A DNA stretch of 64,000 nt, taken from positions 1 to 64,000 of the forward strand of contig NZ_FOKR01000015.1 of assembly GCF_900112195.1 (NCBI RefSeq), read 5' to 3'. Under the pieces are notes generated by a model. That model made no database searches. It saw only the letters and a program-made list of their open reading frames with translations, and had not been told where the DNA came from. Within the stretch, counting starts at the first letter, position 1; each line of letters starts with the position of its first letter. Below, piece after piece: positions 1 through 7,047 of this stretch. Source of the stretch: Butyrivibrio sp. YAB3001. GTDB taxonomy: Bacteria; Bacillota; Clostridia; Lachnospirales; Lachnospiraceae. The position numbers and the translations under genes were made by a program.

Positions 1-2
1 AT

Positions 3-566
3 TATAAGACAAAGACGGAAGTAATAATATATGATTACGTAGATTCGCATATCCGAGTTCTTGAAAAAATGTACCACAAGCGCCTTAGAGCTTATAAGAA
101 GATAGGGTATGAAATTTGGAATAATGCGATTATAGACAAGCAGGATGCAAATTCTATCTTTGACATGGATTCATATGAAAGTGTTTATGAGAAGGATCTT
201 TTGGAAGCAAATAAGGAAATTGTTATTTCAAGTCCAGGCTTAAATCATTCTAAAGTTGAATCTTTTATTAGGCTTGTAAAGAAAAAACAGGAAGATGGGA
301 TCAGAATAACTGTTGTCACCCTTAACCCAGAAGGATATCCGGAGGAAAGGATTAAAGATACCAAAGGCATTGTGCAGTTATTAAAGGACAACGGAGTAAA
401 CGTCAGAATACAGGATCACATGCATGAACACTATGCAATCATTGACAATGAGATTGTGTGGTACGGAAGTATGAATCTACTATCCAGAGCTAAGCCTGAT
501 GACAATCTGATTCGAGTTAAGAGTAAAGAAGCAGCGCTTGAACTATTGGAGCTTACTTTTGGATAA
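3..566 (+). CDS. C-terminal part of a helicase-type protein with PLD-like domain (left-truncated)
   Basis: The reading frame is open from base 3 with no start, so this is the last 187 residues of a longer protein. The first part reads IIYDYVDSHIRVLEKMYHKR, which I recognise as the linker that follows the helicase core in some superfamily II helicases. The last third has a phospholipase-D-fold block: HEHYAIIDNEIVWYGSMNLL has the His, Asp and GSxN spacing of an HKD motif, but the Lys is replaced by Ala. The internal ATG at 69 is probably not the real start. Role is likely nucleic-acid processing in a mobile or defence setting; the exact subfamily cannot be told from this fragment. Confidence 0.7.
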   Translation, partial: YKTKTEVIIYDYVDSHIRVLEKMYHKRLRAYKKIGYEIWNNAIIDKQDANSIFDMDSYESVYEKDLLEANKEIVISSPGLNHSKVESFIRLVKKKQEDGIRITVVTLNPEGYPEERIKDTKGIVQLLKDNGVNVRIQDHMHEHYAIIDNEIVWYGSMNLLSRAKPDDNLIRVKSKEAALELLELTFG

Positions 567-730
567 TCAAAGATACAGATATGTTTTAAAGATTGATATC
601 GCTGCTGTAAATATTGTTTGTTATTCAATAAATATGAATATCCTTTATCATACGAAAGTGGGTCAGAAAATGGACCCAAAAAGAAGGTGAGTCCGCAAGG
701 CTCCTTTCCATGCGGGTTCTGAGATGTCAC

Positions 731-755
731 AAAAGTTCAATCCCGGTCGCCGGCA
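731..755 (+). repeat. tRNA-3'-end-like repeat, copy 1
   Basis: The segment contains TTCAATCCCGGTCGCCGGCA, which looks like the T-loop, 3' T-stem strand and 3' acceptor strand of a tRNA. The matching 5' T-stem strand (ACCGG) is absent, so it is not a tRNA. Two near-identical copies lie at 10324-10348 and 15734-15758. Such tRNA 3' fragments are known to mark integration sites of tyrosine-recombinase elements; use as an attachment site here is inferred. Confidence 0.6.
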
Positions 756-764
756 TTTTGTAGT

Positions 765-812
765 GGTCGCAAACCTAGATATTATCTGGGGTTGCGGCCT
801 TCTTCTTTTTTA
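765..812 (+). terminator. Rho-independent terminator-like hairpin
   Basis: GGTCGCAAACC (765-775) pairs imperfectly with GGGGTTGCGGCC (788-799) around AGA/TCT, followed by a pyrimidine tract rich in T. The same design follows repeat copies 2 and 3, so the hairpin seems to travel with the repeat. Confidence 0.6.
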
Positions 813-926
813 TACATTCTGGACCAAAGTGTGTCAAATTTGGACCAATCCAGTAAATATTACAAATATTAACGTGCTAAAGATAAGAGCATTGTACTTA
901 GAATAATAAAAAAAGATAACAACTAT

Positions 927-953
927 TAACTATTAACGGTTGTTATCCGATAA
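927..953 (+). promoter_or_regulatory. Possible sigma-28-like promoter, weak
   Basis: TAAC (927-930), a 15-base spacer and TCCGATAA (946-953) resemble the flagellar sigma factor consensus TAAA-N15-GCCGATAA. It lies about 75 bases before the next start, like the better site at 6954-6979. It overlaps the 915-947 hairpin, which could be an operator. Two mismatches in the key bases make this only suggestive. Confidence 0.25.
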
Positions 954-1026
954 ATAAGTTGTAAGGATAACTATACATATTTTTAGGAACTTTAAGGATA
1001 GAAGCATAATACACGGAGGTAGACAA

Positions 1027-1599
1027 ATGGCTTTATCAAATGTAATGACAAGATCACTTATATCTGCCAGCAGTTCCATGAAACAGGTTAAGGCTCAGCA
1101 TGCAATAAAGTCACAGATGGACGGAAAAGCCGGAGTACTGGAAGCAGAAATCAAGCTGGATTCTGGTAGAGGTGGAGATGTTACCAAAAAGCAAGAAGAA
1201 CTGGAGCACATACAGAAAAAAGCTACTGAAATAGGCCAGCAGGAAATGTCACAGCTATCTGAGCTTAACAGCAATATGAACGAAGCAACCAAAGCAGATG
1301 CTGAGGAGCAAAAACAGAATGAACGTATTGAAAAGCAGCTCGAGAAGAAACGTGCTGAAAGAAGAGAGCAGGCCGAGCAGTTTCAGGAACAGATTGCTGA
1401 AAAGGTTTCCGACAATGTTCAGATTCCTGGTGAAGGAGAAGAAAAACAGATTACTGTTGCCGGTGTAGAAGTTAAAACAAAGTCAGCATCAACGTATAAT
1501 ACCAGTGTTCCTCATATCGATGAGAGAGTAGCGCCCACAACTCCTTCAGAAGTATCAGCAAGCATTTCAGTTAGTCATAGCGTGGATATAAAGACTTAA
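1027..1599 (+). CDS. Coiled-coil protein of unknown function, first of a cluster
   Basis: 190 residues. GGAGG lies 5 bases ahead of the ATG. There is no signal peptide or membrane segment. Residues about 40-130 are rich in Glu, Lys and Gln in heptad-like order, so a long coiled coil is likely; the last 50 residues are Ser/Thr/Val rich and probably disordered. The N-terminus (MALSNVMTRSLISASSS) is small, polar and uncharged, like uncleaved export signals of flagellar-type secretion. I do not recognise a named family. Its style matches the downstream proteins at 3671-9118, so it probably works with them. Confidence 0.75.
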   Translation: MALSNVMTRSLISASSSMKQVKAQHAIKSQMDGKAGVLEAEIKLDSGRGGDVTKKQEELEHIQKKATEIGQQEMSQLSELNSNMNEATKADAEEQKQNERIEKQLEKKRAERREQAEQFQEQIAEKVSDNVQIPGEGEEKQITVAGVEVKTKSASTYNTSVPHIDERVAPTTPSEVSASISVSHSVDIKT

Positions 1600-1705
1600 A
1601 TTCTTAAATGTTTATTAATTTGCGTTTATAATTAATGCTTGTTATTTCATGTGTTATCCTATAAATAGAGAAATAATCTGATTAAGCACATGCGGGAGGT
1701 ACATT

Positions 1706-2101
1706 ATGCCAAGAGAAGAGATGCTTCCAAGTGAAAGCGAATGGATGATCATGGAGGTGCTGTGGAGATGCGGCCATGACCTTACATCTGCTGAGATAAC
1801 AGATAGACTTCCGAAGTCTTCCAAGATGACACAGAGAATGGTAAGAGTCCTGATAAACAGACTTTGCAAAAAAGGAATGCTTACATATACCGTGGATCCT
1901 GATGACAGTAGGGTTTATCACTATACAGCTGCAAGAGGAAGAGAGGAGTGTCAAAGGGCAAAGAGCAGTGCTTTTGTAGAAAGCTATTTTGAAGGTAACA
2001 GGCTTTCCGCTGCATTTGCAGTATTAGATAAAGAAAATCTATCTGAAGAACAGATAAGGAAACTGGAAAACCTAATAGCTAAGGCTAAAGAAAAAAGATA
2101 A
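1706..2101 (+). CDS. BlaI/MecI-family transcriptional repressor
   Basis: 131 residues, the usual length for the family. The N-terminal winged helix shows the family pattern: LPSESEWMIMEVLW, then a recognition helix around SKMTQRMVRVLINRLCKKG and the wing TYTVDPDDSRVYHYTA. The C-terminal third is the dimerisation helix pair. Known members repress their own operon until a BlaR1-type membrane protease signals. GGGAGG precedes the ATG. The paired sensor gene follows after 163 bases, which supports this reading. I found no clear TACA-N-TGTA operator upstream, so target sites are unknown. Beta-lactam response is not implied: no beta-lactamase gene is adjacent. Confidence 0.88.
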   Translation: MPREEMLPSESEWMIMEVLWRCGHDLTSAEITDRLPKSSKMTQRMVRVLINRLCKKGMLTYTVDPDDSRVYHYTAARGREECQRAKSSAFVESYFEGNRLSAAFAVLDKENLSEEQIRKLENLIAKAKEKR

Positions 2102-2140
2102 TAATTGCAGAGGCCAGCCCGAATCACATGCTGATGAGGG

Positions 2141-2202
2141 CGTGAGAAAATGATACGAAAGTGAGCGTGCCTCTTTGCCGAAGGCAAATCTGATAGGCAC
2201 GC
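2141..2202 (+). repeat. Intergenic hairpin element between the regulator and sensor genes
   Basis: The sequence CGTGAGAAAATGAT (2141-2154) recurs after hairpins at 3566 and 31922. Just behind it, GCGTGCCT (2165-2172) pairs perfectly with AGGCACGC (2195-2202) and encloses a second stem TTTGCC/GGCAAA. There is no T-tract, so this looks like an extragenic palindrome or mRNA-processing structure rather than a terminator. Confidence 0.5.
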
Positions 2203-2264
2203 GAATATCTATGAAGGAACTGAATAGATATAAATGAGTCTCACGGATGAGCAAAGGAGCAGTT

Positions 2265-3521
2265 ATGCAGGGAATGCTGTTATTCTTTAATAAGCTATAT
2301 GGATTTTTAGAATTTGTATGTGTCTATTTCGCGACCATACTTGGTTTTTGTGCAATCATATCGATTTTGGTTTTGGGAATCATTATGATTCTGCGAAGCA
2401 CGTTGTTTTCTAAGAGCGTTTTTGGAAAGGCTGCTTTGTGGTGTCTATTGATTCCTGTTATTTTTTGCGGGAAGCTTCATGTTTACTATGAGACTAAGGC
2501 CGGTTTATATCTGATGCTCTGGTGGCATGATCTATGTGTAGGGCACACATGGATAGGAGTTCTTTACATAATTGTAATATTGGCATTGGGATTCAAATTT
2601 TGGTGGAGAAGGAAAAAGCTTTCAGGTTCAGTAAACCGTCTTTATGACTCAGCAGAGTATAGATCAAAATATGTTATCAAGGTGTTCCCTGGCGAGCTGT
2701 CATCTTTCTGCACTGGATGCATAAGACCTGTAATTGTTATCCCTGAAAGCATTTCATCAGATGAAGCCGGGGTTGTCATAAAGCATGAAGAGACGCACAT
2801 TATGCTCGGACATCTTTGGATACTCCTTGCATATGATATTCTGCGAGTTATGCTGTGGCCTAATCTGTTCATGCATCTTTGCGTAGGATATATGAAAAGA
2901 GACCTTGAGGACATCTGCGACACAGTTACAATCCAGAGAAGCGGAATTGATGCATGTGATTATGGCGAGACAATCTTAGGATGTGCCAGGAATATGATGC
3001 AGACAAGGAAAAAGCTCGGTTGTGAGGGAGGAATGTCTTTTGCGTGGGATGACAGCTATAAGATTCTGAAAAAAAGATTGGAAAGGATCGTTGCCAGAAA
3101 AGCCTATAATCTAAAGATTCTATCTATTAGTGCAGTTGCATTAGTGATTCTGGTTGTAGCTTCAGTAGGAATCATTAAAACCAATTCATATAATAGGACC
3201 AATGATTTGGGAATGATAAGTGGCATTTGTTATACAGGAAATGTACAGAAAATCTATACAGATGTGGAAAGATCAATCGTAGTAGATTTTGATGATGATT
3301 ATATTTACGTGGATGGAAAGGCTCTGTTAGAGCAATATCCTGAGGCAAAAGGAACAGATGAATGGTTTCACATTTCATCAGGCGGCTACTATAAGATCCC
3401 CGGAATCGGCGGCGGTGGTGGATGGGCAGAGATAAATGCAAAAGAAATACATGATGGAATTATAAAGCTGGATAATCATACTGATATGGATATTTGGGAC
3501 CGCATTATCATGTTACTATGA
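2265..3521 (+). CDS. BlaR1/MecR1-like M56 membrane metallopeptidase
   Basis: 418 residues from the ATG at 2265, chosen because AAAGGAG ends 5 bases before it; the ATG at 2247 lies ahead of that site. Several hydrophobic segments fill the N-terminal half. HEETH at about residues 174-178 is the zinc motif of peptidase family M56. A further membrane helix at about 285-305 leads into an external domain of about 115 residues with a Gly-rich stretch (GIGGGGGW). Known BlaR1 proteins carry a penicillin-binding domain of about 250 residues there; this one does not, so it must sense something else. Activation would cleave or relieve the BlaI-like repressor encoded just upstream. Confidence 0.85.
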   Translation: MQGMLLFFNKLYGFLEFVCVYFATILGFCAIISILVLGIIMILRSTLFSKSVFGKAALWCLLIPVIFCGKLHVYYETKAGLYLMLWWHDLCVGHTWIGVLYIIVILALGFKFWWRRKKLSGSVNRLYDSAEYRSKYVIKVFPGELSSFCTGCIRPVIVIPESISSDEAGVVIKHEETHIMLGHLWILLAYDILRVMLWPNLFMHLCVGYMKRDLEDICDTVTIQRSGIDACDYGETILGCARNMMQTRKKLGCEGGMSFAWDDSYKILKKRLERIVARKAYNLKILSISAVALVILVVASVGIIKTNSYNRTNDLGMISGICYTGNVQKIYTDVERSIVVDFDDDYIYVDGKALLEQYPEAKGTDEWFHISSGGYYKIPGIGGGGGWAEINAKEIHDGIIKLDNHTDMDIWDRIIMLL

Positions 3522-3545
3522 CAAAATAATGTGTGAGCAACAGAG

Positions 3546-3583
3546 ATGTGCATTTACTGCACATTTCGTGAGAATATGATTCA
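3546..3583 (+). repeat. Hairpin plus conserved CGTGAGAA repeat, copy 2
   Basis: ATGTGCA (3546-3552) pairs with TGCACAT (3558-3564). The right flank CGTGAGAATATGATTCA matches the flank of the hairpin at 31899-31939 with one difference. The element directly follows the sensor gene stop and may define the mRNA 3' end. Confidence 0.5.
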
Positions 3584-3670
3584 GGAGTGAGGAGCAATCT
3601 TTTCGAAGAAAATTTCATTATTGCTCCGAATCCTATGAGCAGCTTGCTGCGAATAGGAGGTGATAATGCT

Positions 3671-4519
3671 GTGAATGGCGGATGGGAAATAAATGTAAGC
3701 GGAAATACAACGCATTACAGGAAAAAACTATATGATGCTTATGGCAATCATGTTGGAACCATAGGAATCTGTAAACCGACAAAACAGACCGGAAAAAAGA
3801 AAAAGGCAGCTCTTTACAGTTTCAAACAGGTCTCGTCACAGGTGCTTGCTGCTAAGACTTCAGGAAAAGCAGCACAGGTATCAACGAGCATAAGGATGAA
3901 GATAGGTCTTTTGCGTAAGCAGCTAAAGAACGGTGACTATGATGAAGAAGAAATCCTAAGGGCTATACTTCATGCGGAAATGGTCCAGCGTGCCTGTGAC
4001 AAGAAAAAGAAGAATCTGAAGACGGAAGAACGGGCAGAAAGAGGCATTGAAAGTGAAGAAGAAATGCCGCTTGAGCCGGAAGAAACCATTGATGAAGAGG
4101 CTTCTGAGGAAGAAATTAAAGAGCTGGAACAGGAAGAATTTGAAGCTCTTATGGAAAAGCTGGAGATGGCTGCTGAGGATATGATGGAGATGGCAGAAGA
4201 AACAGCTGAGCTAGATGAGGATCTGGATGAGATGGCAGAAGCCCTTTCCGGATCTATGACACCGGAAGATCTAGAGCAGCTTAAGGTAAAACACAGATCA
4301 GATGAGGCAAGAGACATTCTGAAAGCTGACCTAAAATATCTGAAAGCGTTGTTTGACAGGTTACAGTCAGAAAAAGAAAACGCTAGGAAAGCCTCATTTG
4401 CTGGAGGATTTGACAGCGGAGTATCGTTGTCACTTGGAGGACTGGATATGCCAGTAACCACCACATCATCGCAAAGTATGCCGGTGGAAACAGGTGGATC
4501 ATTTGATGCCACAGTTTAA
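3671..4519 (+). CDS. Acidic coiled-coil protein of unknown function
   Basis: 282 residues from the GTG at 3671, preceded by a full-length AGGAGGTGAT ribosome binding site; an alternative GTG start at 3587 would add 28 residues but has a poorer site. The N-terminus (MNGGWEINVSGNTTHYRKK) is polar. Residues about 125-200 are extremely acidic with the pattern MAAEDMMEMAEETAEL, which resembles EMAEDMAELNEENLEAL in the protein at 5511-6107, so the two may be paralogous in this part. The Ser/Thr-rich tail looks disordered. No membrane segment or catalytic motif. I do not recognise a named family. Confidence 0.72.
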   Translation: MNGGWEINVSGNTTHYRKKLYDAYGNHVGTIGICKPTKQTGKKKKAALYSFKQVSSQVLAAKTSGKAAQVSTSIRMKIGLLRKQLKNGDYDEEEILRAILHAEMVQRACDKKKKNLKTEERAERGIESEEEMPLEPEETIDEEASEEEIKELEQEEFEALMEKLEMAAEDMMEMAEETAELDEDLDEMAEALSGSMTPEDLEQLKVKHRSDEARDILKADLKYLKALFDRLQSEKENARKASFAGGFDSGVSLSLGGLDMPVTTTSSQSMPVETGGSFDATV

Positions 4520-4571
4520 ACTATTTTTTTACAGATACTGCTAACAGATGTTAATAAAAGGATGCTAGTCG

Positions 4572-4597
4572 CACTTAGCGAGCAAAGCGAGCTTAGT
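4572..4597 (-). repeat. Inverted relative of the 5262/5306 repeats
   Basis: Read on the minus strand this unit starts ACTAAGCTCG and ends CTCGCTAAGTG, the two ends of the direct repeats found behind the next gene. The gene at 4637-5275 is therefore bracketed by inversely oriented copies. The unit sits in the 5' leader, about 40 bases before the start codon. Confidence 0.5.
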
Positions 4598-4636
4598 AAG
4601 ACTGTATCCGAAGTGAAACGGAGGTGGTATTACATT

Positions 4637-5275
4637 ATGAGTATCGGGATTAACACAAACTATGGGAACTACAACTATGCAGGCGTTAATAATGTTGAGC
4701 CTAGCTGGGCAAAGAACGATGAGAAAGATGAAAAGAAGGAATCTGCGGTAAACCAGCAGGGCGCTGTATATGAGAAGACAGCCATAGAAAAGAGCAGTAA
4801 GGAAGATGATTCCAAGGCAATCTATAAGAAATCAGCTACTGACAGAGAAGCTATTGTACAGCAGATGAAAGCAGCAGAGGAACAACAGAGAAACCAGCTG
4901 ATGGCTATAGTTCAGAAAACTCTGCAGGGACAGGTAGGTGCATATGGCAAGGCTACAGGAAACAGCATGTGGCAACAGCTTGCTGGTGGAAATATCAAGG
5001 TTGATGCGGCTACAAGAGCGCAGGCACAGAAAGATATTTCTGAAGACGGATACTACGGTGTAAAGCAGACATCCCAGAGACTGTTTGATTTTGCTGCAGC
5101 CCTTGCCGGAGATGATGTCGACAAGATGAAAGAGATGCAGAAAGCCATGGAAAAGGGATTCAAGCAGGCTACTAAGACCTGGGGACGTGAACTTCCGGCT
5201 ATATGCAAAGAGACTATGAATGCAGCCAATAAGCTGTTTGAGGATTATTATCAGCAAGCTTCACTAAGCTCGTAA
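4637..5275 (+). CDS. Flagella-associated-type conserved protein (DUF5610-like C-terminus)
   Basis: 212 residues from the ATG at 4637, which follows GGAGGTGG; the ATG at 4562 would read through the repeat and lacks a site. The N-terminus (MSIGINTNYGNYNYAGVNN) is Asn/Tyr rich. Residues about 130-205 contain DGYYGVKQTSQRLFDFA, then a KMKEMQKAMEKGFKQA helix and WGRELPAI. From memory this SxEGYxGVxQTSxRxxDFA pattern belongs to a family found near flagellar genes in other phyla (DUF5610/LafD-like); this was not checked. The last codons lie inside a 29-bp repeat. Likely a flagellar export or assembly factor, by inference. Confidence 0.7.
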   Translation: MSIGINTNYGNYNYAGVNNVEPSWAKNDEKDEKKESAVNQQGAVYEKTAIEKSSKEDDSKAIYKKSATDREAIVQQMKAAEEQQRNQLMAIVQKTLQGQVGAYGKATGNSMWQQLAGGNIKVDAATRAQAQKDISEDGYYGVKQTSQRLFDFAAALAGDDVDKMKEMQKAMEKGFKQATKTWGRELPAICKETMNAANKLFEDYYQQASLSS

Positions 5276-5290
5276 GAACCTCGCTAAGTG
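5262..5290 (+). repeat. 29-bp direct repeat, copy A
   Basis: CACTAAGCTC, two variable bases, AAGAAC, one variable base, TCGCTAAGTG. The second copy is at 5306-5334 with differences at only the variable bases. Copy A covers the last codons and stop of the preceding gene. Confidence 0.7.
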
Positions 5291-5305
5291 AACTTGCATG
5301 GCTCG

Positions 5306-5334
5306 CACTAAGCTCAAAAGAACTTCGCTAAGTG
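5306..5334 (+). repeat. 29-bp direct repeat, copy B
   Basis: Same unit as 5262-5290, offset 44 bases. Ends of each unit are partly complementary (CACTAAGC against the inverted form of GCTAAGTG), so each copy may fold. An inverted relative lies at 4572-4597. Confidence 0.7.
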
Positions 5335-5389
5335 CTCTGCTCAACTCTAATGAACAGGTGGTTTGATCATAAGAAGGGGGCTGGTGGTT

Positions 5390-5545
5390 ATGGCAGATGG
5401 TCTTAAAACATTTTTTAGGGAACTATTAGATCCAAGTCCTATCAAAGAAAAGCACGTTACTCTCACGGTGGAGCAGCTTGAAGAGCTTCAGAAAATATTG
5501 GAGAACGCCTATGAATATAAACATGCAAGGATTAAATCTTCTTAA
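5390..5545 (+). CDS. Small protein of unknown function
   Basis: 51 residues from the ATG at 5390 (GAAGGGGG upstream); an earlier in-frame ATG at 5363 would add 9 residues. The sequence is mostly one or two amphipathic helices: FFRELLDPSPIKEKH, then VTLTVEQLEELQKILENAYEYK. No cysteine or membrane segment. Its end overlaps the start of the next gene by 35 bases, so the two are probably translationally coupled. Could be a small chaperone or adaptor for a neighbour; no family recognised. Confidence 0.6.
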   Translation: MADGLKTFFRELLDPSPIKEKHVTLTVEQLEELQKILENAYEYKHARIKSS

Positions 5546-6107
5546 CAGACCTATGAGTAAAGCAACTCAGGATCGAATGGAAAGACAGGCTAAACGTGAC
5601 AATCAGATTGCGTTTTTTGAAAAGCAGAAAGAAAATCTTAAGAACATGAAAACTAATTCTCTAGAGGATATCCAGAGAAAGCTCGATATGTTCCAGCAGT
5701 ATGATGACCAGATTGATGCAGCTAAAGCATCATATAACAACTCCCAGATGTTTCATATTTTGGATGAGGCAAGAGAACGCGGTGAAAAGATTGCTGAAGA
5801 AGCTGAGAAGATGGCTCCAAAGACACCGGAAGAGCGTCGTGAGGAAATGATCGAGGAAGCAACTGGTATCGATAAGGATAAAGGCATTCTTTCTGAGGTC
5901 ATGGATGAACTTGAGGACCAGATTGAAGAACTTACCGAGATGGCAGAGGACATGGCAGAGCTTAATGAAGAGAATCTTGAGGCGTTATCAGATAAAGCAA
6001 TTGCTGAATCCGATGCCGCTGCAACAGCACAGGCAAAAGAACTAAATAACATGCAGGTTGATAAAATGTTGCCTGAAAAATACAGGCATATTGATTACCA
6101 CATTTAA
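5511..6107 (+). CDS. Coiled-coil protein of unknown function
   Basis: 198 residues from the ATG at 5511, which has TTGGAGAA 7 bases upstream; the longer frame from 5478 has no good site. N-terminus MNINMQGLNLLNRPMS is polar and hydrophobic-alternating like flagellin-type export signals. The body is charged coiled coil. Residues about 140-165 (EELTEMAEDMAELNEENLEA) resemble the acidic block of the protein at 3671-4519. No enzyme motif. Coupled to the small upstream gene and followed 39 bases later by the FliD-like gene, all on one strand, so a single operon is likely. Confidence 0.72.
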   Translation: MNINMQGLNLLNRPMSKATQDRMERQAKRDNQIAFFEKQKENLKNMKTNSLEDIQRKLDMFQQYDDQIDAAKASYNNSQMFHILDEARERGEKIAEEAEKMAPKTPEERREEMIEEATGIDKDKGILSEVMDELEDQIEELTEMAEDMAELNEENLEALSDKAIAESDAAATAQAKELNNMQVDKMLPEKYRHIDYHI

Positions 6108-6145
6108 GGAATGGATTCCAGGTAATGGCAAAGGAGGGTGGATAT

Positions 6146-6940
6146 ATGTCAACAATCAGAGGATATTCACAGAGCAACTATTATGATAGCGTAGATAACG
6201 ATTATAGCGCATATAACCAAAATGTCAGTTCGTTCCTGGCTGGGTTAAGTATAAATTCAGGGAACAGCAATAATAATGGCATCATGGGTGGAATAAACCT
6301 CTCAGATTACGCCAGTATAAAGAATGGATTCTATGGGAAACTTGTTAAGGCCTATTATGCCAAGCAGAAGGCTGATAGTGCTTCATCAGGAATAGATTCG
6401 TCAGCAAAACTTACATCTATGGGAAGTGATGCAGGAACTCTTGCAAAGTCCGTGGGTGCTCTTATGAAGGACTCGCTTTGGGAAAAGAAACAGATAAAGA
6501 CAAAAGATGAGAAGACAGGCGAGGAAACAACAAAAGAAGATTATGATTGGGACTCCATTACAAAGGCAGTAAAGTCATTTGTTGATAATTACAACAAGAC
6601 AATTGAGAGTGCAGGAAACTCAAACACAAAGGATGTCCTCAGAAATGCTGCATGGATGACCAAGACGACAAAATCTACAGAAAGGCTTCTGGAGCGTGTA
6701 GGTATATCTGTAGGAGCGGATAATAAGCTTGAGCTGGATGAGGATGCCCTAAAAAAAGCAGATATCAGCACTTTGAAGAGTGTATTTACTGGCTATAATT
6801 CTTTTGCATCAAAGGTTTACGATAAGGCGCAGTCCATGACAAATGCTGCAGCAAGAGCGGGTGGAACATATACGAGCACGGGCAATTATTCAGATGTGCT
6901 GTCATCAATTCTGCCGTCAAATATTGATAAAAAAGAGTGA
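6146..6940 (+). CDS. FliD-like/flagellar filament-related protein
   Basis: 264 residues from the ATG at 6146 (AAAGGAGGGTGG upstream); the ATG at 6125 lacks a site. The first 65 residues are Asn/Ser/Tyr rich and probably unstructured. The C-terminal half carries TKSTERLLERVGISVGADNK, LELDEDALKKADI and LKSVFTGYNSFASKVYDKA, an arrangement like the end of FliD cap proteins (Gly-Val-x-tail, then a helical region forming coiled coil). It is much shorter than true FliD (about 450-700 residues) and lacks its N-terminal repeat, so it is not the cap itself. Likely exported or surface-associated, by analogy. Confidence 0.65.
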   Translation: MSTIRGYSQSNYYDSVDNDYSAYNQNVSSFLAGLSINSGNSNNNGIMGGINLSDYASIKNGFYGKLVKAYYAKQKADSASSGIDSSAKLTSMGSDAGTLAKSVGALMKDSLWEKKQIKTKDEKTGEETTKEDYDWDSITKAVKSFVDNYNKTIESAGNSNTKDVLRNAAWMTKTTKSTERLLERVGISVGADNKLELDEDALKKADISTLKSVFTGYNSFASKVYDKAQSMTNAAARAGGTYTSTGNYSDVLSSILPSNIDKKE

Positions 6941-6953
6941 GCTATTCAGGCTT

Positions 6954-6979
6954 TAATAAAGAATCATTTTTGCCGATAT
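6954..6979 (+). promoter_or_regulatory. Candidate sigma-28 (flagellar) promoter
   Basis: TAAT (6954-6957, running into TAAA), a 14-base spacer, then a perfect GCCGATAT (6972-6979). The -10 part matches the SigD/FliA consensus exactly. It lies about 70 bases before the ATG at 7048. This is the best direct sign that the cluster belongs to the motility regulon. Confidence 0.55.
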
Positions 6980-7047
6980 ACATATAGATGACCATAATTA
7001 TGCATGATACAAGATAGTATCAGTTTTGCCATAAGTGGAGGTGCTTT

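Larger units (their letters stand above)
567..1026. other. Intergenic region with att-like repeat and hairpins
   Basis: No gene is supported in these 460 bases. They hold the first tRNA-3'-like repeat (731-755), a terminator-like hairpin (765-799), a second hairpin (GATAACAAC 915-923 pairing with GTTGTTATC 939-947), and the leader of the next gene. The short frame at 724-906 runs straight through the repeat and hairpin and is rejected. Confidence 0.6.

Noticed and set aside
724..906. 60-residue frame
   Set aside because: It crosses the tRNA-like repeat and a terminator hairpin, has no ribosome binding site and low-complexity content.
1600..1705. BlaI operator before the 1706 gene
   Set aside because: No TACA-N-TGTA dyad could be found with confidence.
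3587..3670. GTG start at 3587 for the acidic coiled-coil protein
   Set aside because: A full AGGAGGTGAT lies just before the GTG at 3671, and the extra part overlaps the intergenic repeat region.
4832..5257. 141-residue minus frame
   Set aside because: Antisense to a well-supported gene, no ribosome binding site.
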